64,000 bases of DNA from Paenibacillus sp. OK003. Its GTDB lineage: Bacteria > Bacillota > Bacilli > Paenibacillales > Paenibacillaceae. The notes beneath the pieces are model-generated. The model ran no database searches and was not told the origin of the DNA. It saw only the letters and a program-made list of their open reading frames with translations. Each line of letters begins with the position of its first letter. The first letter of the stretch is position 1. Positions 43,882 to 53,674 of the stretch are shown here, one piece after another. Location of the stretch: contig NZ_FOBD01000005.1 of the NCBI RefSeq assembly GCF_900109515.1, positions 248,001 to 312,000 of the forward strand, written 5' to 3'. A program made the position numbers and the translations under genes.

Positions 43882-45201
43882 GTGGAACAGTTCAGATTAC
43901 CGAAAATCCCCATGCCGCATCTGGAATTACCGCAAGCTGTGCAGAACATTCTTACCGAGGCCGAGGAACGACTGCAACATAGACCCAGATTGCTGGCACA
44001 GTTCCGTAACTGTTTTCCCAACACGTTGGAAACGACGACAAAGCTATTGGATGATGGGACAACCTTTGTTATTACAGGGGATATCCCGGCAATGTGGCTG
44101 CGTGATTCAGTGGAGCAGGTGATGCACTACGTTCCGCTGGCAAAGGAAGATGAACAGCTGCAGCGAATCATTGGGGGGCTGATCAAACGGCATACGTTCT
44201 ATGCGGACATCGATATCTATGCCAATGCGTTTAACGAAACGGCTAATGGATGGCATTGGGATGCAAATGATGAGACAGAGATGTCGCCTTGGGTGTGGGA
44301 ACGCAAGTTTGAGCTGGATTCACTTTGTTTCTCTATGCGGCTCGCCTATGCGTATTGGCGTGAGACGGAATTGACGGATATATTTGACGAGCGTTTCAAG
44401 AGGGTAATGGAGAGCATAGTCAGTCTGTGGAAAACGGAGCAGCGCCATGGTGAGCAGTCGCCATATCGATTCATGCGCCGGAATTGTCCAGCCCATGATA
44501 CACTCCGTAACGAAGGATTGGGGATGCCGGTAAACTATACCGGGATGATCTGGTCCGGCTTCCGCCCCAGTGATGATGCATGTGATTATCATTATAATAT
44601 CCCGGCAAATATGTTTGCAGCGGTGACTTTGCGTCAAATGGGGGAGATTGCGAGGTGGGTTTTCAGAGATGAGAAGCTGGTCAGCGAGATGGCTCATTTA
44701 GAAGAAGAAATACGACACGGTATTTCCTTATACGGTACTTACCGTCACCCCGAGTATGGGCAGATTTATGCCTATGAGACGGATGGTTACGGCAACTTTT
44801 GCCTCATGGATGATGCAGGTACCCCGGGACTGATGTCTATTCCGTATTTGGAGTATGCTTCCACCGAGGACATCGTGTACCAGAATACACGGCGCTTTAT
44901 TTTGAGCAAGGAAAATCCGTTTTATTATGAAGGACAAGCAGCCAAAGGCATCGGCAGCCCTCATACTCCTCCCGGCTACGTCTGGCATATGGCGCTGTCC
45001 ATGCAAGGTCTGACCGCAGACAATGATAAGGAAATGCTGGAGATGATAGATGTGCTGGAGAACACAGATGCAGGTACCGGGTACATGCATGAAGGTTTTC
45101 AATCAGATGATCCGAACACGTTCACAAGGCCCTGGTTTGCTTGGTCCAACAGCCTATTCTCGCAGCTTGTGTACAAGGCAATGAAAAAAGGAATTCTATA
45201 A
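43882..45201 (+). CDS. Glycoside hydrolase family 125 (exo-alpha-1,6-mannosidase)
   Basis: A 439-residue cytosolic enzyme with an (alpha/alpha)6 barrel fold. Family marks are VITGDIPAMWLRDSVEQVMHY near residue 65, with the catalytic acid region, ETANGWHWDANDETEMSPWVWERKFELD (quoted in part: DANDETEMSPWVWERK), MIWSGFRPSDDACDYHYNIP and KGIGSPHTPPGYVWHMAL near residue 355. GH125 removes alpha-1,6-linked mannose from N-glycan-like chains. The start is GTG with CAAAGGAG upstream. There is no signal peptide, so it acts on imported oligosaccharides. It is controlled probably by the divergent LacI protein. Confidence 0.94.
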   Translation: MEQFRLPKIPMPHLELPQAVQNILTEAEERLQHRPRLLAQFRNCFPNTLETTTKLLDDGTTFVITGDIPAMWLRDSVEQVMHYVPLAKEDEQLQRIIGGLIKRHTFYADIDIYANAFNETANGWHWDANDETEMSPWVWERKFELDSLCFSMRLAYAYWRETELTDIFDERFKRVMESIVSLWKTEQRHGEQSPYRFMRRNCPAHDTLRNEGLGMPVNYTGMIWSGFRPSDDACDYHYNIPANMFAAVTLRQMGEIARWVFRDEKLVSEMAHLEEEIRHGISLYGTYRHPEYGQIYAYETDGYGNFCLMDDAGTPGLMSIPYLEYASTEDIVYQNTRRFILSKENPFYYEGQAAKGIGSPHTPPGYVWHMALSMQGLTADNDKEMLEMIDVLENTDAGTGYMHEGFQSDDPNTFTRPWFAWSNSLFSQLVYKAMKKGIL

Positions 45202-45266
45202 AATGATGTAAGTTCAAAAAAATAACTGCCTGCAAAGCAGTCGTTCCGGTTACGAATCGTTCTTTC

Positions 45267-45281
45267 GATCGCTGTTATCCC
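45267..45281. repeat. Dispersed intergenic word GATCGCTGTTATCCC
   Basis: The same 15 bases occur at 43646-43660, in both cases followed by two bases and GATTTTTT. The two copies flank the GH125 gene in the same orientation and look like parts of a longer dispersed intergenic element. Confidence 0.6.
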
Positions 45282-45432
45282 CGGATTTTTTGATTCCCTT
45301 TTTGTAGGGGAAATCCGGTGATAAAGGCGAGCACTTCGTTTCTTCAGAATCGATTTCGTTCCCTGCACTACTTCGCGTTTTATCAGAAACTTTTTTTGTA
45401 CCTTGTATAGGAAAAGGAAGTAGGTAAAAAAC

Positions 45433-45475
45433 AATAAAGCCCAAACTGCTAAACTTTTGCAGATTGGGCTTTATT
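45433..45475. terminator. Bidirectional terminator after GH125
   Basis: AATAAAGCCCAAACTGC (45433-45449) pairs with GCAGATTGGGCTTTATT (45459-45475) with one mismatch. It separates convergent genes. Confidence 0.9.
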
Positions 45476-45499
45476 TAATTCAAGTACGTAGGCGCTTCG

Positions 45500-46555
45500 C
45501 TATGTGGTTTTCAGCAGATCGGCGATGAGCACCTTTTGACCTGTGCGGGCACTTTCGAGGGATGCGAGAACCATGGCCATACTGAACTGATTGTCACTGC
45601 AATCGGTCTCAGGCAGTTGTCCGGACTCCAGCGCTGCGAACATGTTCTCGAGACAGCCGTGATGTCCGGTTTTCTCCATGACGGGCAGTTGTCCTTCGAT
45701 CCGCTCACATGGTTGGAAAAAGGATGGTTTTCCTTCTGCATCCAGATGCTGTGCCGAGACAACTTCAGCATAAATGTCATCATGTCCATCCCAGATCGCG
45801 GTTCCTTTTTCGCCGGTTACACGCCAGGATGCTTCCCATGAAGTAGGCACACCTTCTGTGCACCAGGACCCGCGATAGTTAAACACGGAGCCATCGGACA
45901 TTTCGAAGATGCATAGTGCCATCGCATTACCTTGATACCAGGACCCCGGAGGATTGAATTCGTGGCAGTACACCGAGACCGGGTTGGCACCGAGAATATA
46001 ACGTGCCTGGTCGAAGGTGTGTATCGCCATATCCAGCAGCAGTGGACTATCCATCAGGTCACGGAATCCTCCAAAATGAGGTCCTAGGAAGAAATCTGCC
46101 CCTGCAAAACCGACCTGACCAATCGTTCCGTCGGAAATCAACTGCCGATAGGCGCGAATACGTGGATCGAAACGGCGATTTTGCATCACAGCCTGAATAT
46201 TGCCCGTACGGCGTGCAGTCTGAACAATATCTTCACAGTCAGAGAAGGATTCCGCCAGAGGTTTTTCGCCAAATACATGACATCCTTGTTGTAATGCCGT
46301 CATCGCAATGGTGTGATGGCTTGCTGGAATGGTGACATCAAATACGATATTGGCATCTGTTACTCGAATGGCCTCACTGATATCCGTAAACGTGGGACAG
46401 GAGAGGCCGTGCCGTGCAGCGAGTGCAACGGCAGTCTGTTCATACAGATCGACAAGCCCCACAATTTCCGTGTCCGGCCTTTGCATGGCGTAATCCACCC
46501 AGGTATTGGACATGGCCCCACAGCCTGCCACAACTACCCGATAAGGATGACTCAT
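45500..46555 (-). CDS. Gfo/Idh/MocA-family oxidoreductase
   Basis: A 351-residue NAD(P) enzyme. The Rossmann segment is VVVAGCGAMSNTWVDYA, and VFGEKPLAESFSD has the EKP motif near residue 96. The catalytic-domain segment SPLLLDMAIHTFDQARYILG carries the family's conserved Asp and His. The start follows AAGGAG. It is followed upstream (transcript order) by the TIM-barrel isomerase gene at 46631-47518, 75 bases away, so the two are probably one operon for an unknown sugar or cyclitol. Confidence 0.92.
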   Translation of the reverse strand: MSHPYRVVVAGCGAMSNTWVDYAMQRPDTEIVGLVDLYEQTAVALAARHGLSCPTFTDISEAIRVTDANIVFDVTIPASHHTIAMTALQQGCHVFGEKPLAESFSDCEDIVQTARRTGNIQAVMQNRRFDPRIRAYRQLISDGTIGQVGFAGADFFLGPHFGGFRDLMDSPLLLDMAIHTFDQARYILGANPVSVYCHEFNPPGSWYQGNAMALCIFEMSDGSVFNYRGSWCTEGVPTSWEASWRVTGEKGTAIWDGHDDIYAEVVSAQHLDAEGKPSFFQPCERIEGQLPVMEKTGHHGCLENMFAALESGQLPETDCSDNQFSMAMVLASLESARTGQKVLIADLLKTT

Positions 46556-46630
46556 CCTATCATCTCCTTATGCTTTTCATTTTCTATGTTCGTGCAATGA
46601 ATATCATGTAACTCCATGTTAATCCCGTTT

Positions 46631-47518
46631 CTATACCGGATTAGGAACAAAATTTCCACCACGACATTGTTTCAAATAGTTTAGTGCGTGCACCTGTCCG
46701 GTCATTTCAAGTTCATCTTTGTAGACAGGATCATGCCAGCCTTCAATATCAATCGTTCCCTGATACCCGTTTTGGCGCAGGATCGTAATGATGTCGGACC
46801 AGTTGGTATCCCCGAAGCCAGGTGTACGGTGCCAGACGAATTCACGTGGGCCGTGCACGCCATATTCTTTGACGATGTCCCAGGCAATGGTGGCATCTTT
46901 GCCGTGCACATGGAATACTTTAGGCGCCCACTTGCGCAGTTGCGGAATCGGGTCGATCAGGCTGGACATTTGATGGCATGGCTCCCATTCCAATCCGATG
47001 TTTTCATCAGGAACCGCATCGAACATCATCTCCCAGGCCGTTGGATTATGCGCAATGTTCCAATCGCCCGTCTGCCATGTACCGCCCATATCACAGTTTT
47101 CAAAAGCAATGCGTACACCCCGGTCTGCAGCCCGGCGTGCCAGTTCTCCAAACACTTCCTTGAACCGCGGAATCGACTGGTCAATCGGTTGATCGGTCAG
47201 TCGTCCGGTGAAGCCGGAGACGATATCCGCTCCAAAGAGCTGGGCATGGTCAATCACCCGTTCCCAACTGGCCAGTGTATCAGCGTTATCCCCGGCTCCG
47301 GTGAGCGGATTACCAAAGACACTTACGGCAGAGATGATAATTCCTTGTTCGTCCACGATTTCACGGACACGTTTGGCAGTTTCGGCGAGATCCAGATCAC
47401 CAGTCGTTTGCCAGAAGGTCAGATTGAATGATTCGAAGCCATGCTTCATAATCTGTGGAATGACGCGGACTGCGTCATGTCCACCTACAAGTGTGCCTAT
47501 ACGTAACGGATTATTCAT
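46631..47518 (-). CDS. Sugar phosphate isomerase/epimerase (AP-endonuclease-2 TIM barrel)
   Basis: A 295-residue TIM-barrel protein. Metal-binding residues of the family are visible: Glu in RIAFENCDMGG, Glu and His in GLEWEPCHQ, His in KVFHVHGKD, Glu in TIDIEGWHDPVY. Such proteins are ketose epimerases or inosose dehydratases (IolE type). It comes first in the two-gene unit with the oxidoreductase at 45500. It diverges from an AraC regulator, the likely activator. Confidence 0.9.
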   Translation of the reverse strand: MNNPLRIGTLVGGHDAVRVIPQIMKHGFESFNLTFWQTTGDLDLAETAKRVREIVDEQGIIISAVSVFGNPLTGAGDNADTLASWERVIDHAQLFGADIVSGFTGRLTDQPIDQSIPRFKEVFGELARRAADRGVRIAFENCDMGGTWQTGDWNIAHNPTAWEMMFDAVPDENIGLEWEPCHQMSSLIDPIPQLRKWAPKVFHVHGKDATIAWDIVKEYGVHGPREFVWHRTPGFGDTNWSDIITILRQNGYQGTIDIEGWHDPVYKDELEMTGQVHALNYLKQCRGGNFVPNPV

Positions 47519-47648
47519 GGTTGTATTTCACTCCAATATTGGCTTATAGTACTTCGTGACACACTCATTATAGCCGGGCATCTGCCGGATGGCTCTATAC
47601 AATCTTGTGCAATATTAGTCTGATCTTGTGGGGAGAGGAGGAGACAGC

Positions 47649-48536
47649 GTGCTGGACCTGAAAGCGCTTCACGAAAATACCCGCATTGACCATAAATCGC
47701 ATCCATTTCAGCTGTTCCAGAATCGTTGCTGGGGGATGAAAACGGAAGAATGCATTCTGTACTTGCACTGGCATGAACACTTTGAACTGATTTTTATGCG
47801 GAAGGGAAGTGCACTGTTTCATATCGACAGCAGGCCTTACGTAGCTCAAGCAGGTGAGGTTATTATCATTCCTGGAGGGGCGCTGCATGTTGGGTATGCT
47901 CTGGAGGAAGGGGATATCCATTTTGATTCGGTTGTGCTCAACAGTGCATTATTTCATGATTTTACCCATGATCCCGTTCACTTGAAATATGTTGCTCCCT
48001 ATCTGGAGGGTAAGGTAAGATTCCCGGTAAAACCGGCGGAGCACGACATAGCTTGCCAAGGCTATTACTCCCTGTTGGATGAAGCCATCGAGGAGATGGC
48101 CTCACAGCCGCTTGCCTACCAACTGGTTGTGAAATCCAAGCTGCATGCCTTGTTCACACTGCTTGCCCGTACATTTATGCCACACCAGCTTCCTGATAAA
48201 ACAAAGGGATCGTATTTTCCCAATCGAGAACGATTCAAACATTTGATTGAGCAGATTGAAGCGGAGCCAACAGGGAAAATATCCGTTACCGAGGCAGCCG
48301 GTCAGGTGGGGCTGAACACGTATCATTTTTGCAAAATGTTCAAAAAACTGACTGGACGCACCTTTGTAGAATATGTGAATGGGTGCCGAATGACGAAAGC
48401 CGAACAGTTGCTGCAGGAGAGCAGCCTTACCATTACCGAGATCGCTGCTCAGGTTGGCTGTGATAATGCTAACTATTTTACGAAGCTTTATAAACAATAC
48501 AAAGGGATGACACCCTCGCAGGGGCGGTTAAAATAG
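47649..48536 (+). CDS. AraC-family regulator
   Basis: A 295-residue regulator. The N-terminal cupin (LHWHEHFELIFMRKGSA, AGEVIIIPGGALHVGY) senses a ligand. The C-terminal pair of helix-turn-helix motifs is SVTEAAGQVGLNTYHFCKMFK and ITEIAAQVGCDNANYFTKLYK. GTG 47649 is chosen because GGGAGAGGAGG lies ten bases upstream. An in-frame GTG at 47628 also exists. It diverges from the sugar operon. Confidence 0.92.
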   Translation: MLDLKALHENTRIDHKSHPFQLFQNRCWGMKTEECILYLHWHEHFELIFMRKGSALFHIDSRPYVAQAGEVIIIPGGALHVGYALEEGDIHFDSVVLNSALFHDFTHDPVHLKYVAPYLEGKVRFPVKPAEHDIACQGYYSLLDEAIEEMASQPLAYQLVVKSKLHALFTLLARTFMPHQLPDKTKGSYFPNRERFKHLIEQIEAEPTGKISVTEAAGQVGLNTYHFCKMFKKLTGRTFVEYVNGCRMTKAEQLLQESSLTITEIAAQVGCDNANYFTKLYKQYKGMTPSQGRLK

Positions 48537-48567
48537 GAAGGCCTTGCGTCAACAGGGTACAAACAAA

Positions 48568-48607
48568 AATCCGGATCACCGCCAGAGATGCGCGAGTAAT
48601 CCGGATT
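48568..48607. terminator. Hairpin between convergent genes
   Basis: AATCCGGAT (48568-48576) pairs with ATCCGGATT (48599-48607), followed by ATTTTATG. Confidence 0.7.
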
Positions 48608-48662
48608 ATTTTATGAATATCAGATATCAGAACAAACATTTGATCTGTTTTATAAACATTGC

Positions 48663-49346
48663 TTATTTCATGAATTTCGAGAATAATCGGTTGGCCTTCT
48701 TGGAGAGGTCGTCCAATTTGATATTGGCCTGATCCAGTTGATTGTATCCCCATTTGATCGTTTGCAGCATGCGTGGGGAGATGGGCGTACCTTTGATCCG
48801 TGGATAAATATTGTGATAGGCCCAGACGAGATGCTCCCAGCGATGATCGTTGCCGTCCTGAATATACTCCGAGACGTCGATGACTTTTCCGCGTCCATTC
48901 TGGAGAATGACATTTTTTAGGTGAATGTCCCGTGGATTCAGGCCACGGCTGCGTACTGCCTCACGAGCTTCGTCCACATCGAGCATGACCTGCTCGGGGA
49001 CCGGGATTCCTTTTTCCAGACATTCGAGCAAGGTATCTCCCGCTTCAAAACTAATCACAAGAACATTCCGGCCGCTGCCGTAATAGGTAGGGAAGTAGGG
49101 CAGGCCTTTGAGCTGCTCATATACCTGTTTTTCATTTTCAAGTTTGTCCAGGGCATGATCTGAGTACATCTTGAAGGCATACTGTGGCAAGCCGTCATAC
49201 GTAAATACCGCCGCATCCGTTCCTGTACCAATACAATTCAGTCCTTCTACATGGCCAATGATGTTCACGAGCTCATTCCGGTCGCTTCCGATGACTTGGA
49301 TTTGTTGTAATGCTTCTTCCGCCTGGAACCAATCCGGTCGATTCAT
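48663..49346 (-). CDS. Small protein-kinase-like protein
   Basis: A 227-residue protein of the kinase fold. The Gly-rich loop is GTGTDAAVFTY, Lys in AFKMY, catalytic loop GLNPRDIHLKNVIL (Asp near residue 140) and metal Asp in KVIDVSEY. It lacks the C-terminal lobe of a full kinase, as in B. subtilis YrzF/YbdM-like proteins. The start follows AAAAGGAGG. No neighbour hints at a target. Confidence 0.8.
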   Translation of the reverse strand: MNRPDWFQAEEALQQIQVIGSDRNELVNIIGHVEGLNCIGTGTDAAVFTYDGLPQYAFKMYSDHALDKLENEKQVYEQLKGLPYFPTYYGSGRNVLVISFEAGDTLLECLEKGIPVPEQVMLDVDEAREAVRSRGLNPRDIHLKNVILQNGRGKVIDVSEYIQDGNDHRWEHLVWAYHNIYPRIKGTPISPRMLQTIKWGYNQLDQANIKLDDLSKKANRLFSKFMK

Positions 49347-49610
49347 GGGTGGTGCCTCCTTTTAGGATATGCCTGTACAATTCATCTGTCTAACTGCAAA
49401 ATCCTGTACTCTTTTAGTATAGTATGTGTTCTGCGTTGTAATTTCATCTTTTGGTGATGTTACTATATAAACGTTACGCATTGAATCGGAAACGGTTGCG
49501 GATAGAAGAAAATTACGGAATGGTGCTTGCGGCGTTTTTGCCCTTTCCTATATACTGTGAGCATTAAGGGATCTCATGCAGATCCGGCATACAGAAAGGC
49601 AGAATATCTT

Positions 49611-50528
49611 ATGGCACAATACCCGCAGTGGTCTTATTCGCAGTCGCGGGCGAGTATGTTCGATGAGTGCCTGCGCAAATATTATTATCATTATTATGGA
49701 GCCCATAACGGCTGGAAGGCAGAGTCGGCTGATGAGATGCAGGTACGTCTGTATCGATTGAAGCAGCTCAGTAATCTTTACCTCGTATTCGGTGACCTCG
49801 CGCATCGGATGTGTGAATCGGCGGTACGTAGCAGGGAAGAAGGCAAGGATAAACCGCGTGAACACTTTCTGGAACTGACGATGCGCAAGCTGCTGAATCA
49901 GGCGTATGTGGAATCCATGGATCAGGATCAGTGGCGGCTCGACCCCAAGAACCGGGTGATGTTGTCTGAGATGTATTACGGGGATGACACGTTAAATGAC
50001 CGGATTGCCACGATCAAAGAACGAGCCTCGGCCTGTGTCGGCAATCTGTACCAGACGCTCACGTGGGAGGACCTGTCCCGTGCGAGTACGGATATTTTGG
50101 AGATTGAGAAATGGGATACGATGATGCTGCACGATACGCGTGTGTATGTGAAGATGGACTTGTTATATCGTCGCAGCAACGGCAACATCGTCATTGTGGA
50201 CTGGAAGACGGGCAAGGAGGATGACTTCTCGGATCAGTTGATGCTGTACGCATCCTATGTGAGGGAGCATTACCGGGTTCCGCTGGAGCAGATTGAGCTG
50301 CGGGTGGAGTACCTGTTAACTGGGACACACCGAGAGTTTACGGCAACGGAAGAGGATATTCTGAAGGTGGAGGAGAACGTGGGGCGGTATATTGCGGAGA
50401 TGCGCTCCTGTGTGGATGATGAGTATTACAACCGTCCCAAGGACGTTTCGTATTTCACTCCAATGCCTTCACGCCGTGCTTGCCGGGACTGTAATTTCCG
50501 TGAGGTGTGCAGCGAACGTGTAGTATAG
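49611..50528 (+). CDS. PD-(D/E)XK nuclease-fold protein with Cas4/AddB-like Fe-S cysteines
   Basis: A 305-residue protein. An N-terminal Cys (FDECLRKYYYHYY) and three near the C-terminus (ACRDCNFREVC) match the 4Fe-4S cysteine layout of Cas4, AddB and RecB-like nucleases. The nuclease motif is DLLYRRSNGNIVIVDWKTGK (quoted in part: NIVIVDWKTGK), with QLMLYASYVR as motif IV. It is a stand-alone gene and not near CRISPR, addAB or a recombination operon. ATG 49611 with AAAGG 14 bases upstream is used. An ATG at 49527 is possible. Confidence 0.85.
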   Translation: MAQYPQWSYSQSRASMFDECLRKYYYHYYGAHNGWKAESADEMQVRLYRLKQLSNLYLVFGDLAHRMCESAVRSREEGKDKPREHFLELTMRKLLNQAYVESMDQDQWRLDPKNRVMLSEMYYGDDTLNDRIATIKERASACVGNLYQTLTWEDLSRASTDILEIEKWDTMMLHDTRVYVKMDLLYRRSNGNIVIVDWKTGKEDDFSDQLMLYASYVREHYRVPLEQIELRVEYLLTGTHREFTATEEDILKVEENVGRYIAEMRSCVDDEYYNRPKDVSYFTPMPSRRACRDCNFREVCSERVV

Positions 50529-50583
50529 AGCGCCACTCGAAGCATCTTCAGATCTCATTCCTAATTCATGTGTAAATAAAACA

Positions 50584-50626
50584 AGAAGCGCCAGCCTGGA
50601 CAGAATCTGCCCGGACTGGCGCTTCT
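50584..50626. terminator. Bidirectional terminator
   Basis: AGAAGCGCCAG (50584-50594) and CTGGCGCTTCT (50616-50626) with a further inner stem, between convergent genes. Confidence 0.9.
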
Positions 50627-50679
50627 ATTACGTTCCACAGGCCGGCGACAAGGCGCCAGGTGGAACGGTCATATCAAGA

Positions 50680-51813
50680 TTACTGGACCGCAGCGGTATT
50701 CTCCAGCGCCTGTCCTGCGGGAACATAGGCATGCCCGAGATCCCGGGCAACCGCCTCATATGTGATATGTCCATTCAGCACGTTCACCGCGCTGCGAATG
50801 GACGAACTGCCGCGAATCGCGGCGGCTGCACCGTGGTTCGCCAGCTGAAGCGCATAAGGCATGGTGGCGTTAGTCAGCGCCACCGTAGACGTGCGCGGCA
50901 CCGCGCCTGGCATGTTCGCTACCGCGTAATGCACCACACCATGCTTCACATAGGTCGGTTCATCGTGGGTCGTGATATGATCAATGGTCTCCACAATTCC
51001 GCCCTGATCAATCGCCACATCCACAATGACCGAACCGGGTGCCATGGTGGTAACCATTTGCTCGCTGACAAGAGTTGGCGCTTTGGCGCCTGGAATCAGC
51101 ACCGCACAGATCAGCAGGTCGGCAGCCGCAACAGCCGACGCAATATTGGATGGACTCGATACCAGCGTATGAATCTGATTGCCAAAGATATCATCCAGCT
51201 GGCGCAGACGATTCAGATTCAAATCAAGGATGGTCACATCCGCACCCAGACCGATCGCGATTTTGGCAGCATTCGTGCCCACCGTGCCGCCCCCAATAAC
51301 GACGACCTTGCCACGGCTTACGCCGGGTACGCCGGATAACAGAATGCCTTTGCCACCTTCCGTTTTCTCCAGCAGCTGCGCTCCAATCTGAGCCGACATC
51401 CGTCCGGCAACTTCACTCATCGGGGTGAGCAGAGGCAGCGTACCGTTAACTTCCAGTGTCTCGTACGCAATGGCGGTTACCCGGCTTTCAATCAGTGCTT
51501 TTGCCAGTGCAGGCTCCGCTGCGAGGTGCAGGTAGGTGAAGAGAATCAAGCCAGGACGGAAATAGGCGTACTCGCTGGCAAGGGGTTCTTTGACCTTGAT
51601 AATCAGTTCTGCCTCTGCCCACACAGTTGAAGCTGTATCCCGAAGCTCCGCTCCGGCCGATTGATATTCGTTGTCTGTGAATCCACTGCCCAATCCTGCG
51701 CCACGTTCGATCATGACCTGATGTCCAGCTCTGACAAAATCAGCAGCTCCAGCTGGGGTCATTGCTACACGATTTTCATTGTTTTTGATTTCTTTCGGAA
51801 TTCCGATTCTCAT
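50680..51813 (-). CDS. ald: Alanine dehydrogenase
   Basis: A 377-residue NAD-dependent enzyme interconverting L-alanine and pyruvate plus ammonia. The N-terminus [19 protein letters not shown] is the family hallmark. The catalytic His and Asp lie in [12 protein letters not shown] and [12 protein letters not shown], and [20 protein letters not shown] is the Rossmann loop. ATG 51813 is preferred over 51819 because GAGG lies nine bases upstream. It diverges from a PucR-type regulator, as ald does from adeR in B. subtilis. Confidence 0.96.
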   Translation of the reverse strand: MRIGIPKEIKNNENRVAMTPAGAADFVRAGHQVMIERGAGLGSGFTDNEYQSAGAELRDTASTVWAEAELIIKVKEPLASEYAYFRPGLILFTYLHLAAEPALAKALIESRVTAIAYETLEVNGTLPLLTPMSEVAGRMSAQIGAQLLEKTEGGKGILLSGVPGVSRGKVVVIGGGTVGTNAAKIAIGLGADVTILDLNLNRLRQLDDIFGNQIHTLVSSPSNIASAVAAADLLICAVLIPGAKAPTLVSEQMVTTMAPGSVIVDVAIDQGGIVETIDHITTHDEPTYVKHGVVHYAVANMPGAVPRTSTVALTNATMPYALQLANHGAAAAIRGSSSIRSAVNVLNGHITYEAVARDLGHAYVPAGQALENTAAVQ

Positions 51814-52003
51814 CGCCATGCACCTCGTCCATTTAATGGTTGTTAGCTTATACTACAAGTTTATGACCTGAATCATCGTTTTGCACCTTACCTCATGTCT
51901 ATGTTTTGGTGAATTGAATCAACATAATGTCGAGAAAAGACTATTCAGGACATTTGTCCATCGTTTATAATGTAAGAAAAAATGACACTATGAGGGATCG
52001 ATA

Positions 52004-53674
52004 TTGAGAAATGACCGCGTGTTTACGATAAAGGATATTCTGGCTCGCCCCGTCTTTGCCAAAGCCCGGCTTGCTGCGGGGAAAGAAGGAACATCACGTC
52101 AGGTTGGATGGGTTCATGTATTGGAGATCACCAATGTATCTCCCTTTGTAAGCCCCCATGATCTTATTTTATCCACTGGACTGTGGCTTCAATCGGAAGA
52201 AGGGCGCGAAGAATATCTGCTCCAGTTAATCCGGAGCGAAGCGGCGGGGCTCTGCGTGGAGTTTGGTACGAGCATTCATGGCATTCCCGAAGAATTGATT
52301 GAACTGGCTGACAGGCATCAATTCCCGCTTATCGTGTTTGAGCAACCGGTCCGTTTTGTTGAAATTACGCAAGATATTCACGCTTTGCTTATTAATCATC
52401 AACACCAGCTGTTAAAGAGTCTGGAAACCTATTCCCGTCAGCTTCAGCAGCGAACATTACAGAGTACAGACATGTCGGCTGTGCTTCATCTTCTGCATGA
52501 ATACGCGGCCAAGCCGGTTGTGTATATCTCGTCCATGGAACCGGGCAGTTTTGTGCCGGAGCTGCCTTCGGAGACACAGCAAGCGATCTACACATGGTAC
52601 GAACAGGAGGTTGAGCACCTGGATCTCAATGATTCAGACACCGAGCTCTGGTTCCATCTGGATGAGGAACAGGTGTTACTGTGTCACCCGGTCGTATGTT
52701 TTGGTCAGGTTTTTTCCGCGGTAGGCATGGTTGTACATCCTTCAGCACCCGTCGAGTATCTTAAGCTGTTGCTCGATTATACAGCGAAGGCTGCGGCGGC
52801 ACTGACTCTGCGCTCCCAGTTTCTGGAGGAGAAGATGGTACGCAACCAGAATGAGCTGATCCAGGATCTGATGAACGGTAACATTCTACATGAGGAGCAG
52901 GCTCAGACCCGAATGGGGCTCCGTCTGCTGGTGAAGGGACAGTACTGGTTTGCCGGCGGGGTTATTGAGATGGAGCACCGTATGAAAGGCATCGGCCGTG
53001 AGCGAATGGAAACCAACCATCAGGATATTCTGGTTCTGCTGCGTTCGTTACTCAAAAAGAAAAATCTGGCCAGCCTCATCATGCTGAAAAATAATCAGGT
53101 ATATGTATGCTGTGCCAAGGAAGAGAGCAAGACATCCACACGAAAACAACTGGTAAAATCACTTGAGGGCATTATTGGTGATGTGAAGAGATTTGCGAGT
53201 CGCAATCTGAAACAGGTTACGATCCATGCCGGATTTGGCAAGGTGCGTAACCGTTTAACAGGATTGCCGGACAGTCTGCGGGAAGCGTATCAGGTCATCG
53301 AAGTTTCACGATCCGTAGATCGGCTGGAACATATTCATTTTTACGAACGTATGGGTATATATCAAATGTTAAAAGCATTGCCCCAATCGTTTCTGCAGCC
53401 TTTTGTGAATGACCATCTGGGCGTTCTGATTGAATATGATCGGACACATCATCTACGGCTGGTGGAGACATTGAATGCCTTTATGCAAAACTTCGGGTCC
53501 AAACGGGATGCGGCTGCTCAATTGTTCATACATCGGCAAACCTTATACAATAGATTGGAGAAGTTAGAAGAATTGATGGGACCTGATTTTATGGATCAGG
53601 AAAGAAGAATCTGCCTGGAGATGGCGCTGCTTGCTCATGCCATGATCGAGAAGGAACAGGATTTTTCGTCTTGA
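52004..53674 (+). CDS. adeR: PucR-family regulator, AdeR-like
   Basis: A 556-residue regulator. The N-terminal PucR domain has VLEITNVSPFVSPHDLILSTG and LCVEFGTSIHGIPEELIELA. The middle resembles a GGDEF-type domain. The C-terminal helix-turn-helix is FGSKRDAAAQLFIHRQTLYNRLEKLEEL (quoted in part: AAAQLFIHRQTLYNRLEKL). The start is TTG with GAGGG upstream. In B. subtilis, AdeR activates ald. This gene is divergent from ald, which supports the same role. Confidence 0.9.
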   Translation: MRNDRVFTIKDILARPVFAKARLAAGKEGTSRQVGWVHVLEITNVSPFVSPHDLILSTGLWLQSEEGREEYLLQLIRSEAAGLCVEFGTSIHGIPEELIELADRHQFPLIVFEQPVRFVEITQDIHALLINHQHQLLKSLETYSRQLQQRTLQSTDMSAVLHLLHEYAAKPVVYISSMEPGSFVPELPSETQQAIYTWYEQEVEHLDLNDSDTELWFHLDEEQVLLCHPVVCFGQVFSAVGMVVHPSAPVEYLKLLLDYTAKAAAALTLRSQFLEEKMVRNQNELIQDLMNGNILHEEQAQTRMGLRLLVKGQYWFAGGVIEMEHRMKGIGRERMETNHQDILVLLRSLLKKKNLASLIMLKNNQVYVCCAKEESKTSTRKQLVKSLEGIIGDVKRFASRNLKQVTIHAGFGKVRNRLTGLPDSLREAYQVIEVSRSVDRLEHIHFYERMGIYQMLKALPQSFLQPFVNDHLGVLIEYDRTHHLRLVETLNAFMQNFGSKRDAAAQLFIHRQTLYNRLEKLEELMGPDFMDQERRICLEMALLAHAMIEKEQDFSS

